NCBI GenBank assembly: GCA_913778455.1
Contig: CAJYVK010000288.1
Coordinates: 1 to 54,877 of the forward strand
DNA length: 54,877 nt
Origin: an uncultured Hymenobacter sp.
GTDB lineage: Bacteria > Bacteroidota > Bacteroidia > Cytophagales > Hymenobacteraceae
Reading direction: 5' to 3'
Below are positions 7,631 to 15,238 of the stretch, one piece after another. Each line of letters starts with the position of its first letter. The first letter of the stretch is position 1. Position numbers and translations under genes: made by a program. The notes beneath the pieces are model-generated. The model had not been told where the DNA came from and ran no database searches. It worked only from the letters and a program-made list of their open reading frames with translations.

Positions 7631-8074
7631 CTAACCCTCCCGCACGGCGGCCGGCGCGGGCAGTACAAACGAGGCTATCATGCTGAGGAGCTGAGTATCG
7701 GTGGCGCTGAGGCCAACGGGCTCCAGGTCGAGGGCCGCGAGCGATACGTAGCCGGGCTGGCCTTCTAACTGCTCGGTGTCGGCGGCCTGGAAGGCCATCG
7801 ACCATTCCCCAAAGCTGCGGGCGGCAATGGCTTTGTCGGCAAACTTAGTAACCTGGGAATGGCGCGGGTCGCGTTGCAGGCGCTCGTAGAGGTCTTCCAA
7901 AGCCCGCTGCTCGCCCTCGATAATCTGCACGAATTGCCCGTTACCGTACACCAGCATCCCGGTGATGTGCTGCGCTGCGTTGTTGCGGCGGGCCTGCGCC
8001 AGCAACGTCTTCAGGTCGTCGTCACTGAACGGCTCGGTAGCGCGGCTAAGGTAGATAAGGTGGTGCAGGGCCAT
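7631..8074 (-). CDS. BLUF-domain blue-light photoreceptor (first of two)
   Basis: 147 residues from the ATG at 8074. The BLUF domain (residues 1-95) binds FAD and senses blue light through a Tyr-Gln hydrogen-bond switch. The key residues are present at the same numbers as in the well-studied short BLUF Slr1694: Tyr8 (LIYLSRA), Asn32 (RRNNAAQHITG), Gln50 (QFVQIIEGE), Trp91 and Met93 (EWSMAF). The rest is a short C-terminal tail without an enzymatic output domain, so signalling must go through a protein partner. The closest candidate is the PAS histidine kinase encoded next on the same strand. A second BLUF protein lies beyond that kinase. Confidence 0.93.
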   Translation of the reverse strand: MALHHLIYLSRATEPFSDDDLKTLLAQARRNNAAQHITGMLVYGNGQFVQIIEGEQRALEDLYERLQRDPRHSQVTKFADKAIAARSFGEWSMAFQAADTEQLEGQPGYVSLAALDLEPVGLSATDTQLLSMIASFVLPAPAAVREG

Positions 8075-8232
8075 GAACCAGCAAAGAGAAAACGGGCTAA
8101 AAAAGTGCCAGCAGGCCCGCTCACTGCTAAAAGAAACTACTGCCGTACTATTGCCGCAGTCGCATTCAACCGCTAAAGATAGCACGACCGTTCACATCCG
8201 CGAAATCAGTTGCAGTCAGCCCCATTCGCCGG

Positions 8233-10092
8233 CTAGGCCGGGCGAGTCCAATAAATGCTAAAGGTAGTGCCCTCCCCCAGCGTGCTGGCTACCTTCACGT
8301 GACCGCCGTGGCTGCGCACGATACGCTGCACCAGGTACAGGCCCACGCCCGTACCTTCGATGTGGCTGTGCTGACGCACGAAAAGCTGAAAGACGGGATT
8401 GCTGGAATCGGCCATTTCCATACCCAGCCCGTTATCCTGCACTTCGAAGACGGGCTCGCCATCCGGCGTATGGTAGCTGCGCAGGCGGATGTGCGGTGGC
8501 CGACCCGGGTGGGCAAACTTAAGGGCGTTGCTCACCAAGTTGTGCACCACCGAGCGCAGGTTGGCGCGGCCGTAGACGAGGCCGGGGGCTTCGGCTACGT
8601 CCACGTCGAGCACGGCCTCGCGCTGAATGGCCTGGGGGCGCAGGCCCAGCAATACCTCCTCCAGAATAAGACCCAGGTCGAGCACTTCCACGGGGTCTTG
8701 CTGGGCCCGCTGGGTTTGCACGGTCACGGCCAAGTCGTGCAGGGTGTTGTCAAACTGCGTGAGAGCGCCATCGACCATGCCCAGCAGCAGGGCCTGCTCA
8801 GGGTCGGTGAAAGTAGCCGTGCGCCGCAGCTCGTCGAAGAGCCCGCGCAGATTGAGCGCCGGCTGGCGCAGGTCGTGCGAGGCCGCGTACACGAAGGTAT
8901 CGAGGTCGTGGTGGGCGCGAGCCAGCTCGTCGTACTGCGTTTGCAGTACTTGGCGCAGCAGGTTTTGGTCGTGCACGTCGGTGCAGGCCCCAAACCAGCG
9001 CAGCACGGCCCCGTCGGCCAGCTGCCGCGCCCGGATGATGTGCCAGCGATAGGCTCCGTCGAGGCGGCGCATGCGGTATTCGCCCTCGTAGGCCTCACCG
9101 CTGGCCACGCACTGCACCCAGCGGCGGGCGGCCTCAGCCTGCTCGCTGGGATGTAGCAGGCTGACCCAGCCGGTGGGGCCGAGCTCGTCCTTGGTCAGGC
9201 CCGAGTAGTCGGTGGTGTAGCGGTTGTAGTAGTCGATAAATCCCTCGGCGGTGGCCGTCCAGATGAGCTCCGGGATGCTGTCGGCCAGGAAGCGTAATTC
9301 GGCTTCGCCCCGGCGCAGGGCGTCGGCAAGCTCGCGCTGGTCGTGCACCTCAGTAAGGGCACCGTGCCAGTACACGGGCGGGTCGGGCGGGTGCACCTCG
9401 GGCAGAGCGCGGCTCAGTACCCAGCGGTACTGCCCATCGAAGCGACGCAGGCGGTACTCGTAGTTCCACCCAGTGCCCGTGCGGCGGGCCGTTTCGGCCT
9501 CGTAGAGCACGCGCAGACGGTCTTCGGGGTGAATGAGCAGCGGCCAGATAGCCGTGAGGTCGGCCGTGGGCGGCTGGCCCGTAAAACGATACCACTGCGG
9601 GCTGGCGTAGATGCAGCGTCCCTGCGCGTCGGAGGTGTAAGTGATGAGCGGGGCCGTTTCGGTGAGCACGCGCAGACGGGCGTCGAGGTGGCGCGTCACT
9701 AGCGCCAGCTCGTGGGCCTGCTGCCGGGCGGCTTCCTGCTCGCTCACGTCGATGGCCAGCAGCAGCAGGCCGGCGGGCTGGTCCTGCTCGTCGCTGTAGG
9801 GCTCCAGGGCCAAGTCGAAATACCGGCAATCTTGCTTGGCGGCGGGCTGGGGGGTGCACAGGCAGGCCTTGGCCGTGTAGGGCTTGCCAGTGGCGTACAC
9901 TTGGGGCAGCACATCGAGCAAGGCCGTGGGCAACTGCCCGGGGTGTTGCGCAATGGGCTGGCCCTCGGCATTTTCTCCCACGAGCGCACGCATGGCCTCG
10001 TTCACGAAGCCAAAGCGCAGCTCGGGGCCTTCCAGCGTGGCTACCCCGGCCGGTAGCTGGCGCAAAAGCTGTGAGAAAGGAATATTGGGCAT
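8233..10092 (-). CDS. Soluble three-PAS sensor histidine kinase
   Basis: 619 residues from the ATG at 10092. No transmembrane segment is evident, so it is probably cytoplasmic. Three PAS-type domains (about 10-120, 140-250 and 265-375; the second and third contain the YEYRLRRFDGQYRW and GEYRMRRLDGAYRW strands typical of PAS_3 folds) are followed by a HisKA domain with phospho-acceptor His406 in AASHDLRQP. The HATPase domain has the N-box HNLVSNALKFA, G1 VQDNGLGM and G2 EGTGVGLYLV. No receiver domain is attached. It is flanked on both sides by genes for single-domain BLUF proteins on the same strand, which suggests that light input is fed to this kinase in trans. No response regulator is adjacent. 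Confidence 0.92.
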   Translation of the reverse strand: MPNIPFSQLLRQLPAGVATLEGPELRFGFVNEAMRALVGENAEGQPIAQHPGQLPTALLDVLPQVYATGKPYTAKACLCTPQPAAKQDCRYFDLALEPYSDEQDQPAGLLLLAIDVSEQEAARQQAHELALVTRHLDARLRVLTETAPLITYTSDAQGRCIYASPQWYRFTGQPPTADLTAIWPLLIHPEDRLRVLYEAETARRTGTGWNYEYRLRRFDGQYRWVLSRALPEVHPPDPPVYWHGALTEVHDQRELADALRRGEAELRFLADSIPELIWTATAEGFIDYYNRYTTDYSGLTKDELGPTGWVSLLHPSEQAEAARRWVQCVASGEAYEGEYRMRRLDGAYRWHIIRARQLADGAVLRWFGACTDVHDQNLLRQVLQTQYDELARAHHDLDTFVYAASHDLRQPALNLRGLFDELRRTATFTDPEQALLLGMVDGALTQFDNTLHDLAVTVQTQRAQQDPVEVLDLGLILEEVLLGLRPQAIQREAVLDVDVAEAPGLVYGRANLRSVVHNLVSNALKFAHPGRPPHIRLRSYHTPDGEPVFEVQDNGLGMEMADSSNPVFQLFVRQHSHIEGTGVGLYLVQRIVRSHGGHVKVASTLGEGTTFSIYWTRPA

Positions 10093-10193
10093 GCGGGAGC
10101 CGCGCAGCACCAGGGCACGCCAGCCAGTAAAAGGTAGGAAGAATGAGAAAGATACGACCGGTTAGCCGTTCGGGCTAAAGCTCCTGCAAGCGG

Positions 10194-10658
10194 TTAGCTG
10201 CCGAGCTGCACCGGGGGAGCCGCCTGCGGGGGCTGGGTCGGATCGGCACCGAAGACGGCCAGCCGCACCAGCTCAACCAGCATGGCGTCGGCAATGCTCA
10301 GCGTCTCGGGCAGGGCGGGAACGTGGTGGGGCAGAAAAAACCCTTCGAGCGTGGCGAAGCCGGCGGGTTCGAGCGGGTGGAAGGCCATCGACCAGCCGGT
10401 GAAGCTACGGGCGGCGATGGGGCGGTCGATGAGCTTGTGCACGTGCGAGTGGCGGCCGTCGCGGGCAATGCGCTCAAATAGCGAGTCGGCGATGGCAGGC
10501 TCACCTTCAAAAAGCTGAGCAATGTTACCGTGACTATAAAACAGCACCCCCGTAATACCGTTGCGCGCGTTGTCGCGGCGCGACTGCGTGAGCAGCTCTT
10601 CTAAATCGCGGTCGGAAAGCGGCCGTACGGCCCGGCTGATGTATACGATATGCTTCAT
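10194..10658 (-). CDS. BLUF-domain blue-light photoreceptor (second of two)
   Basis: 154 residues; the ATG is at 10658. The BLUF core occupies residues 1-95. The flavin switch residues are all present: Tyr6 (IVYISRA), Asn30 (RRDNARNGITG), Gln48 (IAQLFEGE), Trp89 and Met91 (GWSMAFHP). The C-terminal 55 residues are predicted helical followed by a Pro/Gln-rich tail; there is no EAL, GGDEF or cyclase domain. It is a paralogue of the BLUF protein at 7631-8074, with the same layout but clearly diverged sequence. It is probably co-transcribed with the downstream PAS kinase (101-base gap). Confidence 0.93.
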   Translation of the reverse strand: MKHIVYISRAVRPLSDRDLEELLTQSRRDNARNGITGVLFYSHGNIAQLFEGEPAIADSLFERIARDGRHSHVHKLIDRPIAARSFTGWSMAFHPLEPAGFATLEGFFLPHHVPALPETLSIADAMLVELVRLAVFGADPTQPPQAAPPVQLGS

Positions 10659-10803
10659 CCCAAAAAAATCGAACTGAGCACCTTGTTACGCAACGAGTAG
10701 GCATTGCGTTCCCTTGAGCTCGGGGCGCGGTATATAAAGGTGATGCAAAGTTCAGGTAGGCGGGAGCTGGCAGGCAAGTTTTCATCCCGCGAACGGGGCT
10801 GAT

Positions 10804-11826
10804 CTACAGCGCCGGGCCAGCCTCGGGCGCGGCCGAGCCGCCGGCGCTGCCGCTCAGCAGAAACTCCCGCAAGCGGTTGATGTGCTGCTTGATATCGGCA
10901 ACGCGCTCGGCCTGCTGCTGGGCCCGCGGGCCGCTGCCGTGGCTGGCCAGACTGCTGAGCAGGCTCCGGCGCTCTTCCAGCATGCGCAAGGCCACCCAGA
11001 GCGTTTCTTCGAGCGCCTGCTGCGCACTCTCGGCCAGCGCCTCGGCCGTGTAGGCGTGGCCGGTGTGGCAACGGAAGCGCAGCACGTTGCCGGTGCTGAT
11101 TTCCCAGAGCGAGCCGCCGCAGTCGGGGCAGGTAAGGGAAGCCAGCTGCCCCAACCGGGCAGCCTCGGGGGCGGTACCCAGGGCCACGCGCTCGGCGATG
11201 CTCGCCTCCAGCCGTACGTCGGCCGGAATGGTAGCCCGGGCGGCGGGGCTGGCCCCGGCCGCCGGCTGTACCAGTTGCAGCAGCAGACCGCCCAGCTCAG
11301 CCAGCGGCACGGCGTAGTCGATGGCTACCTGATGCCGGGCGCTCTCGGGCATGCTAGGATACTCGGCATCGGTTTGTACTACGGCCACGCCGCCGCAGCG
11401 CTTTACGAAATCGAGGCCCGCCGTGCCGTCGTGCAGCAGGCCGGTGAGCACCACGCCTACCACGTGGGAGTCGTACTCCACGGCGGCGGCCCGAAACAGC
11501 GCATCGACGGCGGGGCGGTAGCCGTTTTCGCGGGGGCCTTTGGTCACGAGCAGGCGCTCGCTTTTGACGAGCAGGTGGCGGTCGGGCGGGGCCAGGTAGA
11601 GGTGGCCCGCCGCCAGGGGAGTGCCGTCGGTAGCCAGCTGGCAGCGCAGGCCCGTGCGGGCGGCCAACTGGGCCACCAGGTGCTCAGCCAGCGCGTCGGG
11701 GGCCAGGTGCTGCACCACCAGCACAGCGGCCGGCAGCGTAGCCGGCAGCTGCGCCACGAGGCGGGTGAGCGCCGCCAGGCCCCCGGCCGACGTACCAATA
11801 ACAATGAGGTGACTGGGGCTGGGCAT
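10804..11826 (-). CDS. Stand-alone CheB-type protein-glutamate methylesterase with C-terminal zinc ribbon
   Basis: 340 residues. The N-terminal CheB catalytic domain has the full Ser-His-Asp set: Ser13 (GTSAGG), His40 (VQHLAPDA) and Asp133 (LLHDGTAG), so it should hydrolyse methyl-glutamyl esters or deamidate glutamine in a sensor protein. The receiver domain found in classical CheB is missing, so control is not by direct CheA phosphorylation. After a linker comes a zinc-ribbon-like segment (CPDCGG then RCHTGH, about residues 225-255) and a helical tail (ALEETLWVALRMLEERR). This layout is known in non-chemotaxis CheB proteins encoded beside CheR-PAS fusions. It is divergent from the CheB-CheR fusion. 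No MCP is encoded in the window. Confidence 0.9.
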   Translation of the reverse strand: MPSPSHLIVIGTSAGGLAALTRLVAQLPATLPAAVLVVQHLAPDALAEHLVAQLAARTGLRCQLATDGTPLAAGHLYLAPPDRHLLVKSERLLVTKGPRENGYRPAVDALFRAAAVEYDSHVVGVVLTGLLHDGTAGLDFVKRCGGVAVVQTDAEYPSMPESARHQVAIDYAVPLAELGGLLLQLVQPAAGASPAARATIPADVRLEASIAERVALGTAPEAARLGQLASLTCPDCGGSLWEISTGNVLRFRCHTGHAYTAEALAESAQQALEETLWVALRMLEERRSLLSSLASHGSGPRAQQQAERVADIKQHINRLREFLLSGSAGGSAAPEAGPAL

Positions 11827-11929
11827 GGGTGGAAAACGGGTGGGAATAGCGGCAAAGGCAGCGGGGTATCGCCGAACGCCACCCCGCTATACGGCCCGAA
11901 CCTCCAAACAAACAACGCGCCCGCCGTGG

Positions 11930-11937
11930 TACCTTGG
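11930..11937 (+). promoter_or_regulatory. Possible -7 box before the CheB-CheR fusion gene
   Basis: TACCTTGG is a near match to TAnnTTTG, in the 185-base divergent gap between the cheB and cheB-cheR genes. No clear -33 element is seen. Confidence 0.3.
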
Positions 11938-12011
11938 AAAGGTATTTGGCCACTAAGGGGTGCATTTTTCCAATAAACTCCCTTTTTCATCGCCGCTCAG
12001 CTCACTCTCGC

Positions 12012-15000
12012 ATGACTTCTTCCCCTGCGCCGGACGGCAGCCCCGGCCTGGAAAACTCCTCCGTGCTCCTTGAGTCAGAATCGGTAATGCCGCCGGCACC
12101 GCGCAGCTATAAGGCCCGGCCCGGCCGCGATGGCCGCCTGCTCGGCACCGACAAGTTTCCGGTAGTGGCCCTGTGTGGCTCGGCGGGCGCGCTGGAGGCG
12201 CTGGAAAAATTTTTTGCGCATTTACCCCTGGCCAGCGGCATTGCCTTCGTGGTCGTGCTGCACCGCCCGACCGCCCCCGAGCAGCGCGAGCAGCTGGCCG
12301 CAGTGGTGCAGGGCTTTACGCCACTGCCCGTGCTGGAAGCCCGCGATGGCCTGCGGGTACGGCCCAATCACGTGTACGTCATTCCGGCGGGGTACGACCT
12401 GAGCTTGCTGCACGGCAGCCTGCTGCTGCTCAAGCCCACCCAGCCGCCGGCCCGGCGCCTACCCATCGACTTCTTTCTCCAAACCCTGGCCAAGGACGTG
12501 GGCGACCGCGCCGTGTGCATCATTTGCTCGGGGCTGGGTTCCGACGGCATTATCGGCCTGAAGATGATCATGGAAAACTTCGGGATGGTGATGGTGCAGG
12601 ACCCCAGCACGGCCCAGTTTGCGGCCATGCCCCGGGCCGCGCTGGCCACCGAGTTTGTCGATTTTGTGCTGCCGCCCGAGCTGATGGCCGCCCAGCTGCT
12701 CGACTATGTGGAGCGCCCGTTGGAGGTGCGCCCGGCCCGCAGCTTCGACGCCAACACGCCCAGCCGGCCCGCCCACGCGCTCCAGAAAATCTTCCTGCTG
12801 ATTCGCTCGCGCACCGGGCACGACTTCAGCTTTTACAAGCGCAACACGGTGTTTCGGCGCATCGAGCGGCGCATGAACTCGCACCAGATCAAGGGCTTTA
12901 CCAACTACGTGCGCTACCTCCAGGAAAACCCCGGCGAGGTAGAGCAGCTGTTTCACGAGCTGCTGATTGGCGTTACCAAGTTTTTCCGCGACCCCGAGGC
13001 CTTTGCCAGCCTCAAGGAATATGTGCAGCCCATCATGGCGGCCAAGGAGACCGACGGCACCGTGCGGGTATGGGCGCCGGGCTGCTCCACGGGCGAGGAG
13101 GCGTACTCGCTGGCCATGCTGCTCTATGAGTGCCTCGACCAGGTGGAGTCTAGCCGGCACCTCAAAATTCAGATTTTTGCCACCGACATCTCGCCCGAAG
13201 GCATCGCCTTCGCCCGGGCGGGGCTATACAACGAGAACATCGCGGCCGACGTGAATCCCCAGCGGCTGGAGCGGTTTTTTCAGAAACTCGATGGCCACTA
13301 CCAGATTCGCAAGGAAGTGCGCGACGTGGTGGTGTTTGCCCTGCACAACATCAACAAGGACGCGCCCTTCATCAAGCTCGACCTGCTGGTGTGCCGCAAC
13401 CTGCTCATCTACCTCAGCGCTGAGCTGCAAAAAAGCCTGCTACCCGTGTTCCACTACGCGCTCAACCCGCGGGGCCTGCTTTTTTTGGGGCCGAGCGAAA
13501 ACGTAAGCGGCGCCCAGGACTTGTTTCAGCCCCTCGACGTGAAGTGGAAAATCTCGCGGCGCACCAGCCTGCCCGCCTCGCTGCCGCACATCATTAAGTT
13601 TCCCTTTTCCCTGGCCCGCCACACGGCCGCCCCCCCGACTACGGCTCACATGTCCGCCTCTGCTTCCAACCACCGCCAAAGCACCTCGTTTGCGGCGCTG
13701 ATTCAGAAAAAACTGCTGCAAACCTATGCCCCGCCCGCCGTCGTAATCGACAGCAAGGGGGAAATTCTGTACGTGAACGGCCGCACCGGCCGCTACCTGG
13801 AGCCCGCGCCCGGCCTCAGCGGCATGAACATCTTCGAGATGGCCCGCGAGGAGCTCAACTTCGAAATCAGCGGGGCCGTGCACCGCGCCAACCAAACCCG
13901 CGAAGACGTGGTGGTGAACAACGTGCGCGTGCGCACCGATACGGGCCAGCAGGTGCTGCGCCTCACGGTGCAGCACCTGGGCAGCAGCGACGCCCTGTCG
14001 GGTTTGCTGCTGGTAGTATTCGAAGACCAGCCCACCCCGCGCCGCGTGCGCCTGGCCAAGCGCAGCCCCCACGACGAAAGCCAGCACCGCGACGCCGTGG
14101 TAGCTGCCCTCGACAAAGAGCTGCAATACACCAAGCACCGCCTCCAGACCACCGTGGAGGAAATGGAAAGCAGCCTCGAAGAGCTTAAAAGCACCAACGA
14201 GGAACTGCAAAGCGCCAACGAGGAGCTGCAAAGCACCAACGAGGAGGCCATGACCAACAAGGAGGAAATGCAGAGCCTCAACGAGGAGCTCATGACTCTC
14301 AACATGCAGTACCTGGCCAAGACCGAGGAACTAAGCCAGGCGGCCAACGACATGAAAAACCTGCTCGACGCCACCGAAATTGCCATTGTCTTCCTAGATA
14401 ATGACTTGGTGGTGAAGCGATTTACGCCGCCCGTGGCCCGTATTATCAGCTTGGTGCCCAGTGACGTGGGGCGCCCGCTGGGGCACTTTACCAGCAGCCT
14501 GCGCTACGAGCACCTGCTGCGCGACGTGCAGCAGGTGCTCGACCGCCTCACTAGTATTGAGACCAACATCCAGACCACGCGCGGCGAGTGGTACAACATG
14601 CGCATCCTACCCTACCGCTCGCTCGACAACTACATCAACGGGGCCGTCATTACCTTCTCCGACATCACGGCCCTCAAGCTGCTCGAAACCCGCCTGCAAG
14701 AGCACGCCCGCTTTACCGACAGCATGCAGGCCCTCGTGCGCGAGCCCCAGCTGGCCCTCGACGCCGAGCTGCGCGTGCTCAGCGCCAACCAGGCCTTTGC
14801 CGAGCTCATGCGCCAGCCGGTAACGGCGCTCGTGGGCCGGCCACTCACCGGCCTCGCGGGCGGAGCCTGGCAGCAGCCGGCCCTGCTTCAGCAGCTACGC
14901 GCCCTGCTCGATTTAAGCATTCCGGCTACTGAGTTTGATAACCTCTCCCTGCACCTCCCCCTGCCTGGCCTGGGGATGCGGCACGTGCTGCTCTACGGCC

Positions 15001-15074
15001 ACCGCCTGCTGCACGAGGGCCAGCCCACCGGCCAGGTCATGATGGGAGTACGCGCCGTGCAGGCCATCGCCTGA
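12012..15074 (+). CDS. CheB-CheR fusion protein with coiled coil and PAS domains
   Basis: 1020 residues from the ATG at 12012. CheB methylesterase domain (about 48-235) with Ser57 (GSAGALEAL), His84 (LHRPT) and Asp178 (GLGSDGIIGL). CheR methyltransferase (about 255-515): the N-terminal helical part ends in VTKFFRDPEAF, the SAM site is PGCSTGEEAYS (356-366), followed by ATDISPEGI and DLLVCRNLLIYL. A PAS-like segment (about 570-675) leads to a long coiled coil (about 693-785) built from near-identical heptads such as ELKSTNEELQSANEELQ, then one or two further PAS domains (about 785-1010). There is no HisKA or GGDEF output at the C-terminus. Such fusions are thought to set a methylation-dependent sensor state on partner kinases. 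The histidine kinase gene downstream is the likely partner. Confidence 0.92.
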   Translation: MTSSPAPDGSPGLENSSVLLESESVMPPAPRSYKARPGRDGRLLGTDKFPVVALCGSAGALEALEKFFAHLPLASGIAFVVVLHRPTAPEQREQLAAVVQGFTPLPVLEARDGLRVRPNHVYVIPAGYDLSLLHGSLLLLKPTQPPARRLPIDFFLQTLAKDVGDRAVCIICSGLGSDGIIGLKMIMENFGMVMVQDPSTAQFAAMPRAALATEFVDFVLPPELMAAQLLDYVERPLEVRPARSFDANTPSRPAHALQKIFLLIRSRTGHDFSFYKRNTVFRRIERRMNSHQIKGFTNYVRYLQENPGEVEQLFHELLIGVTKFFRDPEAFASLKEYVQPIMAAKETDGTVRVWAPGCSTGEEAYSLAMLLYECLDQVESSRHLKIQIFATDISPEGIAFARAGLYNENIAADVNPQRLERFFQKLDGHYQIRKEVRDVVVFALHNINKDAPFIKLDLLVCRNLLIYLSAELQKSLLPVFHYALNPRGLLFLGPSENVSGAQDLFQPLDVKWKISRRTSLPASLPHIIKFPFSLARHTAAPPTTAHMSASASNHRQSTSFAALIQKKLLQTYAPPAVVIDSKGEILYVNGRTGRYLEPAPGLSGMNIFEMAREELNFEISGAVHRANQTREDVVVNNVRVRTDTGQQVLRLTVQHLGSSDALSGLLLVVFEDQPTPRRVRLAKRSPHDESQHRDAVVAALDKELQYTKHRLQTTVEEMESSLEELKSTNEELQSANEELQSTNEEAMTNKEEMQSLNEELMTLNMQYLAKTEELSQAANDMKNLLDATEIAIVFLDNDLVVKRFTPPVARIISLVPSDVGRPLGHFTSSLRYEHLLRDVQQVLDRLTSIETNIQTTRGEWYNMRILPYRSLDNYINGAVITFSDITALKLLETRLQEHARFTDSMQALVREPQLALDAELRVLSANQAFAELMRQPVTALVGRPLTGLAGGAWQQPALLQQLRALLDLSIPATEFDNLSLHLPLPGLGMRHVLLYGHRLLHEGQPTGQVMMGVRAVQAIA

Positions 15075-15082
15075 GTGTAAAG

Positions 15083-15116
15083 CGCCGGCCACGGCGGGCC
15101 GGCCGGGCTACTTTTT
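15083..15116 (+). terminator. Possible terminator after the CheB-CheR fusion gene
   Basis: A GC-rich hairpin GCCGGCC / GGCCGGC is followed by a T-run (TTTTTT) that starts several bases after the stem. The gap before the T-run makes it a weak candidate. Confidence 0.35.
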
Positions 15117-15238
15117 TCCTACTCCTCGCCGAATGATAGTTGTTTGAATGCCAAGAGGAATCCCGCACGACGCGTTCACCGTTGAGACTTTATTGCGGCG
15201 GGCTGTTGAGCTGCGCACCCCACTTCCTTTTCCTGCCG

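Noticed and set aside
12173..13129. Alternative frame within the CheB-CheR gene
   Set aside because: Arg/Pro/Ala-rich out-of-frame translation of a conserved methyltransferase region.
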